Positions 1 to 8,239 are shown, counted from the stretch's first letter. The stretch: 64,000 nt of DNA from Pseudomonas knackmussii B13 (GCF_000689415.1 NZ_HG322950.1:1550001-1614000); one strand, 5' to 3'. The notes: a model not told the origin generated them from the letters alone. Translations and numbers: made by a program.

Positions 1-1
1 C

Positions 2-148
2 GCGGCCTGGCTCGGCAGTGGCGACCTGGCCAAGGTCGACGAGGCGCGCGCCGAGGATTTCCTCGCCCGCGACCCGCAATTATGGGCGGTGGTAGTGGCG
101 CCCTGGGTGCTGATCCAGGAGCGCGGGGCAAGAACTTCTTCGAATTGA
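2..148 (+). CDS. C-terminal part of a DUF2288-like protein
   Basis: This is an open frame entering from the left edge, with 48 codons visible before a TGA stop. The visible tail, with the blocks KVDEARAEDFLARDPQLWAV and VAPWVLIQER, resembles the conserved end of DUF2288 proteins of gamma-proteobacteria, small cytoplasmic proteins of unknown role. No start is visible because the gene is cut by the window. A 66-base gap separates it from the next gene, which has its own strong ribosome binding site. The family assignment is from memory of the conserved tail, so it is moderately secure; the reading frame itself is clear. Confidence 0.6.
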   Translation, partial: AAWLGSGDLAKVDEARAEDFLARDPQLWAVVVAPWVLIQERGARTSSN

Positions 149-214
149 GCCCGGACGCCGCGTGGAGGAGTAAAGGCGAGCTAGACTTGGCGGATCACAG
201 CAAGGAGGTACGTC

Positions 215-580
215 ATGTTTGAGCCTGGTCACCTGCATCTCCACGCCCTGCCTGGCCTCGACCAACAGGCGGTGGATATCCATCTGCACTACGAAGTTCG
301 CCACGACGTCGAGAAGGGGGCCTTCGTCCACTTCACCATGGACGGCAGCATCGACGGCAACCCGTTCAAGGAAGAGTTCGACATGCCCAAGGACCAGGCC
401 TTCAACTTCGCCAGCGATGCCACCCGCATCGCCCAGAAGCATGGCCTGCATCCGCGTTTCGGGCCGGTGGTGCGCATCCACAAGGAATACGACGCGATGT
501 TCGAGGACATCCGCGCCAAGCTGGGCACCCACCCGGGCGACCCGGTCGACCTGGATCAGGTGCTTCGCGGCAGCGACTGA
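215..580 (+). CDS. DUF5064 family protein
   Basis: A protein of 121 residues with no signal peptide or membrane segment. It opens with MFEPGHLHLHAL and contains the block VHFTMDGSIDGNPFKEEFDM, features I recall from DUF5064, a family found mainly in Pseudomonas. No biochemical role is known for the family. The ATG follows a consensus AAGGAGG at 202-208 with a 6-base spacer, which fixes the start. It is followed by a bidirectional hairpin terminator shared with the convergent permease gene, so it is probably transcribed alone or with the gene to its left. Confidence 0.75.
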   Translation: MFEPGHLHLHALPGLDQQAVDIHLHYEVRHDVEKGAFVHFTMDGSIDGNPFKEEFDMPKDQAFNFASDATRIAQKHGLHPRFGPVVRIHKEYDAMFEDIRAKLGTHPGDPVDLDQVLRGSD

Positions 581-596
581 TCGCGCATTCCCTCGC

Positions 597-624
597 AAAA
601 AGCCCGGCTCGTGCCGGGCTTTTT
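597..624. terminator. Bidirectional Rho-independent terminator
   Basis: The arms AAAAAGCCCGGC and GCCGGGCTTTTT enclose a TCGT loop, with A and T tracts on both sides. It lies between two convergent genes and can serve both. Confidence 0.85.
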
Positions 625-632
625 CATTGGGC

Positions 633-1415
633 TCAGGCGCTGACCCAGCGTTGCCGCGCCCAGGCGCTCAGGGCGTCGACCCCGAGGACCAGCACCAGCA
701 TGGCGAGGATCACGGTCGCGGCCTGGGCCTGCTGGAACAGGCTGAGGCTGAAATAGAGCATCTGCCCCAGCCCGCCGGCGCCGACGAAGCCGAGCACGCT
801 GGCCATGCGGATGTTGTTCTCCCAGCGATAGAGGATGTAGGCCACCAATTGCGGCCACACTCCGGGCAGGGTGCCGTAGGCGAAGGCTGCGACCCGTCCG
901 CTGCCCGCCAGGCGTAGTGCCTCCGCGGGTTCGGCCGGGGTGTTTTCCAGCGCTTCGGCGAACAATCGGCCGAGCACGCCGCCGGTGTGCAGGGCCAGCG
1001 CCAGGGTGCCGGCGTTCGGTCCGAGGCCGGCAGCCAGCACCATCAGTGCGCCCCAGACCAACTCCGGCACCGCGCGCAAGGCGTTGAGCAGGAAGCGCGC
1101 CAGCGTCTGGGCCGCAGCGCCGAAGCGGCCGGCCGCGGGCAGCGCGAAGAGCATTCCGAGCAGCGCCGCCAGCAGGGTGCCCAGGGCCGACATGGCCAGG
1201 GTTTCCAGTGCTCCTTTGGCCACTGCGCTCAGCTGTACGGAGGTCAGGTCCGGCGGGAAGAACTCGCGGGCATAGCCGAGCATCTGCCCCAGGCCTTCGC
1301 TGCTGAGCAGGCTGCCGCTGTCGATCTGCAGGTAGATGAAGGAAGCGGCCACCGCGACCAGGATCGCCAGCGTCCAGCCAAGGGCATGCAATAGCCCGCG
1401 TCGCGCGCGATTCAT
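633..1415 (-). CDS. phnE: ABC transporter permease, PhnE-like (second)
   Basis: Inner-membrane permease of 260 residues, the second of two paralogous PhnE-type permeases in this operon. It has several hydrophobic helices and the permease contact loop (GGVLGRLFAEALENTP near residues 145-160). The ending block GFVGAGGLGQ (209-218) is shared with the first permease. Its ATG overlaps the stop of the upstream permease as ATGA, indicating translational coupling. It works with the ATPase and binding protein upstream; whether the substrate is phosphonate, phosphite or selenate cannot be settled from the permease. It is the last gene of the operon, before the terminator. Confidence 0.8.
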   Translation of the reverse strand: MNRARRGLLHALGWTLAILVAVAASFIYLQIDSGSLLSSEGLGQMLGYAREFFPPDLTSVQLSAVAKGALETLAMSALGTLLAALLGMLFALPAAGRFGAAAQTLARFLLNALRAVPELVWGALMVLAAGLGPNAGTLALALHTGGVLGRLFAEALENTPAEPAEALRLAGSGRVAAFAYGTLPGVWPQLVAYILYRWENNIRMASVLGFVGAGGLGQMLYFSLSLFQQAQAATVILAMLVLVLGVDALSAWARQRWVSA

Positions 1416-2239
1416 TCGAGCCTCCGGCGCAGGAAGCGGCTGAGGCGGTCGGCGCCCAGTACCAGCACCAGGAACGTCAGCAGCAGGCTGGCCACTTCGC
1501 CACCGGCGAACATGCGCAGCGAAAGGTCGACCTGCTGGCCGAGCCCGCCGGCGCCGACGAAGCCCATCACCACCGAGGCGCGAATCGCGCATTCCCAGCG
1601 GTAGACGGTGTAGGAAATCATCTCGGCGGCGGCCTGCGGCAGCACGCCGTAGGCGAAGGCGCCCAGGCGTGAACCGCCGCCCAGGAGCAGGGCGCGGGTC
1701 GGGCGCGGGTCCACCGACTCGAAGATCTCCGCGTAGACCTTGCCGAGCATGCCGCCGTAGGTGATGGCGATGGCCATGACCCCGGCGGTGGCGCCCAGGC
1801 CGACGGCGCGGACGAAAAGCAACGCCCAGACGATTTCCGGGATGCTGCGCAGGACGATGAGCAGGGCCCGCACCGGCCAGCGCAGCGCGCGCGCCCACCG
1901 GGCCGGCAGGCCGGCACGTGGCAGTGCCGAGAGCGACAGCGCGCGGGTGGCGAGCAGCGACGCGGGGAAGGCGATCAGCCAGGCCAAGGCCATGCCGGCG
2001 GTGGCGATGGCCAGGGTTTCCAGGGTGGCGCGGCCGAGGATGGCGAGGAATTCGCTGTCGTGCGCCGGTGGCCAGAAGCCGGCGAGGAAGCCGGCCATGG
2101 TGTGGGCGCTGTCGCCGCTGAACAGCGCGCCGAGGTTCAGCTCGCTCAGGCGCACGCCTGGCCAGAGCAGCGCCAGGGCGAGCAGGGTTAGGAGCAGGCG
2201 GGGCAGGGCCGCCGGGTCGCGCTGGCTGCTGTTCAGCAT
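1412..2239 (-). CDS. phnE: ABC transporter permease, PhnE-like (first)
   Basis: Inner-membrane permease of 275 residues with an N-terminal helix after LPRLLLTLLALALLW and the coupling loop GGMLGKVYAEIFESVDP. It shares GFVGAGGLGQ with the next permease, so the two probably form a heterodimeric channel. The start overlaps the end of the ATPase gene by 7 bases. The pair of permeases with one ATPase and one binding protein is the PhnCDEE arrangement. Confidence 0.8.
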   Translation of the reverse strand: MLNSSQRDPAALPRLLLTLLALALLWPGVRLSELNLGALFSGDSAHTMAGFLAGFWPPAHDSEFLAILGRATLETLAIATAGMALAWLIAFPASLLATRALSLSALPRAGLPARWARALRWPVRALLIVLRSIPEIVWALLFVRAVGLGATAGVMAIAITYGGMLGKVYAEIFESVDPRPTRALLLGGGSRLGAFAYGVLPQAAAEMISYTVYRWECAIRASVVMGFVGAGGLGQQVDLSLRMFAGGEVASLLLTFLVLVLGADRLSRFLRRRLE

Positions 2240-3036
2240 CGCGGAATCTGCACCACGTGCAGCGGCTCGACCGGTGGCGAGTGCTGGTCGTTCAGCTGCT
2301 CGTTGGCGTAGAGCTGCTGCAGGTCGTCCTGGCTGACCGCGCTGGCCGCTTTGTCGAAAGCGATGCGCCCGTCACGGATGCCGACGATGCGCGGGAAGTG
2401 CGCCAGCGCCAGTTCCACCGCGTGGAGGCTGGCCAGCAGCGTGAGGCCGCGGGCGTCGGCTTCGCGGGTGAGCAGGCCGAGCGTGTGCCCGGCGAGCACC
2501 GGGTCCATCGCCGAGACCGGTTCGTCGGCGAGCAGAAGTTCCGGCTGCTGGTAGAGCGCGCGCGCGATGCCGACCCGCTGTAGCTGGCCGCCGGAGAGCT
2601 GGTCGCAGCGTTCGAACAGCTTGTCCGCCAGGTCCAGGCGCTGCAGTGCGGCGCGCGCTCCCTCGATGTCCTGTGGATAGAGCAGGCTGGCCAGGCTCTT
2701 CCACAGCGGCCACTGGCCCAGGCGGCCGGCCAGCACGGCGTTGACCACCCGTTGACGCGGCGGCAGCGGCGGTGCCTGGTGGATCAGCCCGATGCGCGAA
2801 CGCAGGCGCTGGCGCGCTCCGCTACCAAGTTGCCAGGGCTGGCTGTCGAGCACTTCGAGGGTGCCGCTGCTCGGTTTCAGGGCGGTGGCGAGGATGCGCA
2901 GCAGGGTCGTCTTGCCGGCTCCGGAGGGGCCGATGACAGCCACCCTTTCGCCGGCATCGACGCGCAGGTCGATGCCGGCGAGCGAGCGCTGGCCGTTGGC
3001 GTGGACTTGCTCCACGCCGGTCAGCTTCAGGGTCAC
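2233..3036 (-). CDS. phnC: ABC transporter ATP-binding protein, PhnC-like
   Basis: Cytoplasmic ATPase subunit of 267 residues. The Walker A GPSGAGKTT is at 36-44, the signature LSGGQ at 147-151 and the Walker B LLLADEP at 167-173. The start codon is GTG, overlapping the TGA of the binding-protein gene (GTGA). The long linker before the signature (VLAGRLGQWPLWKSLASLLY) is typical of PhnC-type ATPases. It energises import through the two permeases that follow. Its place between binding protein and permeases makes the role secure, the substrate less so. Confidence 0.82.
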   Translation of the reverse strand: MTLKLTGVEQVHANGQRSLAGIDLRVDAGERVAVIGPSGAGKTTLLRILATALKPSSGTLEVLDSQPWQLGSGARQRLRSRIGLIHQAPPLPPRQRVVNAVLAGRLGQWPLWKSLASLLYPQDIEGARAALQRLDLADKLFERCDQLSGGQLQRVGIARALYQQPELLLADEPVSAMDPVLAGHTLGLLTREADARGLTLLASLHAVELALAHFPRIVGIRDGRIAFDKAASAVSQDDLQQLYANEQLNDQHSPPVEPLHVVQIPRC

Positions 3037-3890
3037 TTCAACAGGCCGGCGGAACGCGCCGCTTCCTCGATGCCCTTGTAGTTCTCCGGCTTGGTCTCGA
3101 CGAAGCGACTGGCGGCCTGCAGGTCGAGGATCGCCTTGTCGCTCGGCTTGCTCGGGTCGAGGGCGAGGAAGGCCTTCTTGATCTTCTCGGCCAGGGCCGG
3201 ATCGAGGTTGCCGCGCACGGTCCAGTTGTAGTCGTAGTAGCTGGGGGTGGTGGCGAAGACCTTCACTTTATTGGTGTCGACCTTGCCGGCGTCGACCAGC
3301 TTGTTCCACACCGAGGCGTTCAGCACCCCGGCGTCGACCTTGCCGGCCTGGACCCAGGCGACGGTAGCGTCGTGGGCGCCGGAGTAGGCCACGCGGGAGA
3401 AGAACTGCTCGGGGACGATGCCGTCCTTCTGCATGAAGTAGCGCGGCATCAGGCTGCCGGAAGTGGAAGACACGGAGCCGAAGGCGAAGGTCTTGCCCTT
3501 GAGGTCCTGCAGCGACTTCACGTTCGGGTCGGCGGTGATGAATTTGCTGGTGAACTGCTGGTCCTGCTCGCGCTGTACCAGCGGGATGGCGTTGCCGGTC
3601 TTCAGGCGCGCCTGGACGAAGGTGAAACCGCCCAGCCAGGCCATGTCCAGGCGGTCGGCGGCGAGCGCCTCGACCACGCCGGCATAGTCGGATACCGGGA
3701 CGAACTTCACCGGGATGCCCAGTTGTGCCTGCAGGTACTCGCCCAGCGGCTTGAACTTGCGCAGCAGTTCGGTGGGGGCTTCGTCGGGGATCGCCGAGAC
3801 CTTCAATTCCTTGAGGGTTTCGGCCTGGGTGAAGCTGGCGGAAAGGGACAGCGCGAAGCAGGCGGCAAGCGCCAGGGTGCGTTTCAGCAT
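3033..3890 (-). CDS. phnD: Periplasmic binding protein, putative selenate or phosphonate/phosphite ABC transporter
   Basis: Solute-binding protein of 285 residues with an N-terminal signal peptide (MLKRTLALAACFALSLSASF, then cleavage near TQAE). The body is of the PhnD fold: VSAIPDEAPTELLRKFKPLG, DMAWLGGFTFVQA, FAFGSVSSTSGSLMPRYF and YSGAHDATVAWV. The last blocks match what I remember of the family labelled putative selenate ABC transporter, periplasmic binding protein, a branch of PhnD. The substrate is therefore uncertain. It is the first gene of a four-gene minus-strand operon, with promoter space at 3891-4065 shared with the divergent dehydrogenase gene. Confidence 0.8.
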   Translation of the reverse strand: MLKRTLALAACFALSLSASFTQAETLKELKVSAIPDEAPTELLRKFKPLGEYLQAQLGIPVKFVPVSDYAGVVEALAADRLDMAWLGGFTFVQARLKTGNAIPLVQREQDQQFTSKFITADPNVKSLQDLKGKTFAFGSVSSTSGSLMPRYFMQKDGIVPEQFFSRVAYSGAHDATVAWVQAGKVDAGVLNASVWNKLVDAGKVDTNKVKVFATTPSYYDYNWTVRGNLDPALAEKIKKAFLALDPSKPSDKAILDLQAASRFVETKPENYKGIEEAARSAGLLK

Positions 3891-4065
3891 GGAAGCAGTC
3901 TCCGGTTCAATAGCGGCAGAAAGCCCGGGAAGTATAGTGGCGGTCTGCTGCTGCGCATTGGGCGGATGGTCGCAGCGGGCCGCAATATACAGGCTCGGCG
4001 AAGGCTTGGGTGGGCGTTAATATGGCCGCCCCCGTGCCCGCCATCTTGTTCGCCAGGAGTCGCCC

Positions 4066-4956
4066 ATGTCTGCTGCTTCGCCTTCCATCGCCTTCGCCGG
4101 ACTCGGCCTGATGGGCGTGCCCATGAGCCGCCGTCTGCTCGCCGCCGGGTATCCGTTGACCGTGTGGAACCGTTCCGCCGCCAAGCGCGAGTTGCTGGCC
4201 AGGGAGGGCGCGCGCGCGGTGGGCAGCCCCGCCGAGCTGTGCGCGGATGCCGAGATCGTCATGCTCTGCCTGGCCGATACGGCGGCGGTGCGCGAAGTGG
4301 TCTTCGGCCCTGGCGGCATCGTCGAAGGGGCGAAGCCGGGCCAGCTGCTGGTGGACTTTTCCAGCCTGGAGCCGGCGGCCACCCGCGAGATGGCTGCCGA
4401 GTTGGAGGCGCGCACGGGCATGCGCTGGGTCGATGCGCCGGTCTCCGGCGGCACGCCGGGCGCCGAGGCCGGCAGCCTGGCGATCATGGCGGGCGGCCGG
4501 GTCGAGGACATCGAACGCATCCGTCCGGTGCTGGCGCATCTGGGGCAACGCCTGACGCGCATGGGCGAGGTCGGTGCCGGCCAGGTGACCAAGGTCTGTA
4601 ATCAGATGATCGTCGCCTGCAATGCGCTGGTGATTGCCGAAGTGGTTGCGCTGGCCGAGAGCGCCGGTGTCGATGCCAGCCTGATCGCCCCGGCGCTGGC
4701 CGGTGGCTTCGCGGATTCCAAGCCATTGCAGATCCTTGCGCCGCAGATGGCCGAGAGCCGCTACGAGCCGGTGAAATGGCACGTGCGCACGCTGCTGAAA
4801 GACCTGGATACGGCAGTGAAACTCTCCCGCGAGCAGGGCTCCGCCACGCCCATGAGCGGCCTCGCCGCGCAGCTCATGCGCCTGCACGGCAGCCAGGGCC
4901 ATCTCGAACACGACCCGGCCACCCTGGTCGAGCAATATCGCCAGAGCCGCGACTGA
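4066..4956 (+). CDS. NAD(P)-dependent 3-hydroxyacid dehydrogenase (GarR/GlxR/MmsB family)
   Basis: Cytoplasmic oxidoreductase of 296 residues of the beta-hydroxyacid dehydrogenase family. The N-terminal Rossmann motif GLGLMG covers 12-17, the substrate-binding loop VSGGTPGAEAGSL follows, and the catalytic lysine motif KVCNQ puts Lys176 and Asn179 in the active site. Likely substrates are tartronate semialdehyde, 3-hydroxyisobutyrate or a related short hydroxyacid. The next gene, 10 bases downstream, resembles hydroxypyruvate isomerase, which favours tartronate semialdehyde. No glyoxylate carboligase is nearby, so the pathway is unproven. The start has AGGAG at 4056-4060. Confidence 0.82.
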   Translation: MSAASPSIAFAGLGLMGVPMSRRLLAAGYPLTVWNRSAAKRELLAREGARAVGSPAELCADAEIVMLCLADTAAVREVVFGPGGIVEGAKPGQLLVDFSSLEPAATREMAAELEARTGMRWVDAPVSGGTPGAEAGSLAIMAGGRVEDIERIRPVLAHLGQRLTRMGEVGAGQVTKVCNQMIVACNALVIAEVVALAESAGVDASLIAPALAGGFADSKPLQILAPQMAESRYEPVKWHVRTLLKDLDTAVKLSREQGSATPMSGLAAQLMRLHGSQGHLEHDPATLVEQYRQSRD

Positions 4957-4966
4957 GGATTGACCG

Positions 4967-5758
4967 ATGCAGATCTGCGCCAATCTGTCCCTGCTGTTCA
5001 CCGAGCTGCCGCTGATCGAGCGTGTGCGCGCCGCGGCCGATGCCGGTTTCGCCGGTGTCGAGATCCAGTTTCCCTATGAAGTACCAGCCGCCGATCTGCG
5101 GGCCGAACTGCAGCGCAACGCAATGCCGCTGGTGCTGATTAATGTGCCCGCCGGCGACCTTATGCAGGGCGGCGCGGGCCTGGCCGCAGTGCCGGGGCGC
5201 GAGGCGCAGTTCGCCGAGGCGCTGGAACAGGCGTTGGCCTACGCCGAAGTGGTGCAGCCGCAGCGGATCAACGTACTGGCCGGCCGCCTGGCTGAAGGCG
5301 TCGAGCGCGAACAGGCGCTGTCTCTGCTCGCTCGGCATCTTCGGCAGGCCGCCGAAGCCTTCGCCGCCAGCGGCGTACCGGTGCTGATGGAGGCGATCAA
5401 CCACCACGACATGCCGGGCTTCCTGCTCAACACGCCTGAACACCTGCTGGACATGCTGCAGCGCGTCGGCCACGAGAACCTGGGCGCGCAGTTGGACCTC
5501 TATCACATGGCGCGCATGGACCAGGACCTGGCCGCCAGCGTGCACCAGCTGCGCGGCCACATCGGCCATGTGCAGTTCGCCGATGCGCCGGGGCGTGGCG
5601 AGCCGGGCAGCGGGACCCTGGACTTCGAACCGGCGCTGGTTGCGCTGCAAGAGCAGGGCTTTGCCGGCTGGCTGGGAGCGGAATACCGCCCCGTCGGCGC
5701 CACGACGGCGGGCCTGGGCTGGCTGCGGCGCTGGCGGGAGCGTCTGCGCGACGCCTGA
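4967..5758 (+). CDS. Hydroxypyruvate isomerase-like TIM-barrel protein
   Basis: A protein of 263 residues of the xylose-isomerase-like TIM-barrel superfamily, with ANLSLLFTELPLIERVRAAA at the start and the conserved AGFAGVEIQFPYE, LMEAINHHDMPGF, LDLYHMARMDQD and HIGHVQFADAPGRGEPGSG blocks of the Hyi/OtnI group. These carry the metal-binding Glu, Asp and His residues. It probably interconverts hydroxypyruvate and tartronate semialdehyde or a related keto-sugar acid. It is co-transcribed with the preceding dehydrogenase (10-base gap). OtnI-type 2-oxo-tetronate isomerases look similar and cannot be excluded. Confidence 0.78.
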   Translation: MQICANLSLLFTELPLIERVRAAADAGFAGVEIQFPYEVPAADLRAELQRNAMPLVLINVPAGDLMQGGAGLAAVPGREAQFAEALEQALAYAEVVQPQRINVLAGRLAEGVEREQALSLLARHLRQAAEAFAASGVPVLMEAINHHDMPGFLLNTPEHLLDMLQRVGHENLGAQLDLYHMARMDQDLAASVHQLRGHIGHVQFADAPGRGEPGSGTLDFEPALVALQEQGFAGWLGAEYRPVGATTAGLGWLRRWRERLRDA

Positions 5759-5901
5759 ACAGCGTTCCTGGCGGTTTTCCAGGTGTCGGAAAGCTGGCAA
5801 AATTGACGCCTTTTTGACCTGTCAGCCTTTCCGGTCGCGCCGCCCGCAGTGGCGGTGGGCCATTGGTTTTCCTGCCGCACGTAATCCAAGGAGTGCACTC
5901 G

Positions 5902-7569
5902 ATGTCCGAGGGCAAGAGCCGCTTTTTCCCCACGATCAGCTCGACCCGGCTGATCCTGCTGTTTTCTCTGGCCCTGGTGCTGTTCTACAACTTCGCCACC
6001 TGGAAGGCGCTTGCCGGCCTGGTGCCGCTGCAAGGCTTCTATCGCCTCGCCTTTTTCGGCTCATTCGCTGTCTTCCTTGGTGCCTTCTTCACCCTGTTGC
6101 TGACCCTGGTGTCGTTCCGCCCGCTGCTCAAGCCGGCGATGACCCTGGTGGCGCTGTGCTCCGCCGCGGCCGCGTACTTCATGAACAGCTATGGCATCGC
6201 CATCGACACAGTGATGGTGCAGAACGTCTTCGAGACCAATCCGGGCGAGGCCGCGGCGCTGTTCAGCGGCAAGCTGATTGCCTACCTGCTGCTGCTTGGC
6301 GTGCTGCCCTCGGTGCTCATCTGGTGCACGCCGGTGGTCTACAAGCCGTTCTTCCGCGGCCTGCTCAACAAGGTGCTGGTGCTGGTCGCTTGCGTAGTGG
6401 CAGTGGCGGTAATGGTGGGCAGCTTCTATTCGACCTACGCACCGATCTTCCGAGAAGAAGCCAAGCTGACCCACTTCATCAACCCGACCAACTACATCTA
6501 CGCCGTGACCAAGTACGGCAAGCAGCGCCTGGGTATCAAGAAGGCCGAGCTGGTGGTGCAGAAGATCGGTGAGGATGCGGTGCAGAGCGCCGCTGCCAGC
6601 CAGAAGGCGAAGAAGTCGCTGTTTGTCTTCGTGGTCGGCGAGACCGCGCGTGCCGACCACTTCTCGCTCAACGGCTATGCCCGCGACACCAACCCCGAGC
6701 TGGCCAAGCTGGACATCCTGAACTTCACCCAGGTGCATTCCTGCGGTACTTCCACCGCGGTCTCGGTGCCCTGCATGTTCTCCAAGTTCCCCCGCGAGGA
6801 CTACAGCGACAAGAAGGGCAAGACCTACGAGAGCCTGCTCGACGTGCTCCAGCGCGCCGGCCTGTCGGTGATCTGGCTGGATAACAACAGCGACTGCAAG
6901 GGCACCTGCCTGCGCGTTCCGCACAAGGATATCCCGAAGAACCAGCCGGGGCCGTTCTGCAACGGCAGCAATTGCCTCGACGAGGCCCTACTGCAGAACC
7001 TGCAGGCGTACATCGACGGCCTGAAGGACAACGCCATCATCGTCCTGCACGCCGATGGCAGCCACGGCCCGGAGTACTACGACCGCTACCCGGCGAGCCT
7101 GGAGCGCTTCAAGCCGGTGTGCCACACCAACCAGCTGGGCAGCTGCTCGAAGGACGAGCTGGTGAACGTCTACGACAACACCATCCTCTATACCGACTTC
7201 TTCCTGTCGAAGGTGATCGAGCTGCTCAAGCACAACAGCGACAAGTACGACACCTCGATGCTCTACGTCTCCGACCACGGCGAGTCGCTCGGCGAGAACG
7301 GCATGTACCTGCACGCCGCGCCCTACGCCATCGCCCCGGAAGCGCAGACCCACGTGCCGATGGTCATGTGGTTCGGCCCCTCGACCCTGGGCAACCAGGG
7401 CATCGACCGCAATTGCCTGGCCGGCAAGCGCGACGAGGCCGATCTCAGCCACGACAACGTGTTCCACTCGGTGCTCGGCCTGCTGGACGTGCACACCAGC
7501 CTGTACCAGCCGGCGCTGGACATCTTCCATTCCTGCCGGGGTAATGCGGTGGCGACTGGCGGTAACTGA
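5902..7569 (+). CDS. eptA: Phosphoethanolamine-lipid A transferase (EptA family)
   Basis: Inner-membrane enzyme of 555 residues that transfers phosphoethanolamine from phosphatidylethanolamine to lipid A on the periplasmic side. About five N-terminal membrane helices (residues 15-175) are followed by an alkaline-phosphatase-like periplasmic domain. Key blocks are VVGETARADHFSLNGYARDT with Glu247, SCGTSTAVSVPCMFS with the nucleophilic Thr near 283-285, and SDHGESLGENGMYLHA with the metal-binding Asp-His. Cysteine pairs typical of EptA are present. The start at 5902 follows AAGGAG at 5888-5893; an upstream in-frame start lacks a binding site. Such enzymes give resistance to cationic peptides and are often under PmrAB-type control, but no operator was recognised here. 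Confidence 0.88.
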   Translation: MSEGKSRFFPTISSTRLILLFSLALVLFYNFATWKALAGLVPLQGFYRLAFFGSFAVFLGAFFTLLLTLVSFRPLLKPAMTLVALCSAAAAYFMNSYGIAIDTVMVQNVFETNPGEAAALFSGKLIAYLLLLGVLPSVLIWCTPVVYKPFFRGLLNKVLVLVACVVAVAVMVGSFYSTYAPIFREEAKLTHFINPTNYIYAVTKYGKQRLGIKKAELVVQKIGEDAVQSAAASQKAKKSLFVFVVGETARADHFSLNGYARDTNPELAKLDILNFTQVHSCGTSTAVSVPCMFSKFPREDYSDKKGKTYESLLDVLQRAGLSVIWLDNNSDCKGTCLRVPHKDIPKNQPGPFCNGSNCLDEALLQNLQAYIDGLKDNAIIVLHADGSHGPEYYDRYPASLERFKPVCHTNQLGSCSKDELVNVYDNTILYTDFFLSKVIELLKHNSDKYDTSMLYVSDHGESLGENGMYLHAAPYAIAPEAQTHVPMVMWFGPSTLGNQGIDRNCLAGKRDEADLSHDNVFHSVLGLLDVHTSLYQPALDIFHSCRGNAVATGGN

Positions 7570-7578
7570 GGCGCCTTT

Positions 7579-7640
7579 CGTAGGAGCGAGCTTGCTCGCG
7601 AACCGATCCTGAGCCTGTTCGCGAGCAAGCTCGCTCCTAC
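7579..7640. repeat. REP pair (inverted, BIME-like)
   Basis: GTAGGAGCGAGCTTGCTCGC on the plus strand is followed by an inverted copy ending GCGAGCAAGCTCGCTCCTAC, separated by about 16 bases. This is the main Pseudomonas REP type of the window. It lies just after eptA and directly abuts the 60-bp palindrome. Confidence 0.9.
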
Positions 7641-7700
7641 AATCCACCCCAGAAACGAAGAAAGGCCCCGCGGGGCCTTTCTTCGTTTCTGGGGTGGATT
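7641..7700. terminator. Perfect 60-bp palindrome, bidirectional terminator
   Basis: Both arms of 30 bases are exact reverse complements without a spacer. The centre is AAAGGCCCCGCGGGGCCTTT, flanked by interrupted A and T tracts (GAAACGAAGAAA and TTTCTTCGTTTC). It lies between the convergent eptA and universal stress protein genes and overlaps the last two bases of the latter's stop codon. Confidence 0.85.
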
Positions 7701-8148
7701 ACTTGTCGCGAACCAGCAGCACTGGGCGGTTGCTCACCCGCAGCAGGCCCTCGGCGACGCTGCCCAGCATCAGCCGACGCACGCCGCGGCGGCCGTGGGT
7801 GCCCATGACGATCAGGTCGGCTTTGGCCGCCTCGGCTTCGACCTCGATGCGTTCGGCGATCTCTTCGCTGGCGCGTTCCTGGCAGACCCGGTCGAAGCTC
7901 GCCTTGACCTGATCGCCGACGATCTGGCGGGCCTTGCCCAGCACGTCGTCGGCAGCCTTGAGCGCCGCTTCGCGCAGCGGCTCGGGGTTGTAGTAGACGG
8001 CGTAGTCGGGCAGGTGGCGCAGCGGGCTGTCGACGATGGTGACCACTCGCAGTTCGCCTCCGCTCAGCTTCGCCAGCTTCACGGCTTCGTTCAGCGCCCG
8101 GTCGGACACCGAGCTGCCGTCCACGGCTACCAGAATGCGCTCGTACAT
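7699..8148 (-). CDS. Universal stress protein (UspA family)
   Basis: A single-domain UspA protein of 149 residues. It begins MYERILVAVDGSSVSDRAL and ends with the ATP-binding glycine motif VMGTHGRRGVRRLMLGSVAE (near residues 112-131), so it is likely an ATP-binding Usp. From memory, the P. aeruginosa counterpart PA3309 is induced by Anr and supports survival without oxygen. A fitting Anr-like site lies upstream (see 8210-8223). A GAGGG binding site precedes the ATG. It is probably monocistronic. Confidence 0.85.
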   Translation of the reverse strand: MYERILVAVDGSSVSDRALNEAVKLAKLSGGELRVVTIVDSPLRHLPDYAVYYNPEPLREAALKAADDVLGKARQIVGDQVKASFDRVCQERASEEIAERIEVEAEAAKADLIVMGTHGRRGVRRLMLGSVAEGLLRVSNRPVLLVRDK

Positions 8149-8181
8149 GATGTTTCCCTCAATGAGTGGCTTGGTGAGTTG

Positions 8182-8223
8182 ACTCTAGCGCTGTCTCCGG
8201 GAGATTCCCTTGCGCGGGGTCAA
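8182..8223 (-). promoter_or_regulatory. Putative Anr/Fnr-type promoter of the universal stress gene
   Basis: On the minus strand TTGACCCCGCGCAA (8210-8223) matches 7 of 10 consensus positions of TTGAT-N4-ATCAA. A -10-like TAGAGT lies at 8182-8187. A start near 8175 would put the box centre at -41.5, the class II geometry. The match in the second half-site is weak. Confidence 0.4.
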
Positions 8224-8239
8224 TAGTAGGACACCGTCT

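Noticed and set aside
3891..4065. Small gene in the divergent region between phnD and the dehydrogenase
   Set aside because: No frame with acceptable codon use and a binding site; it is taken as promoter space.
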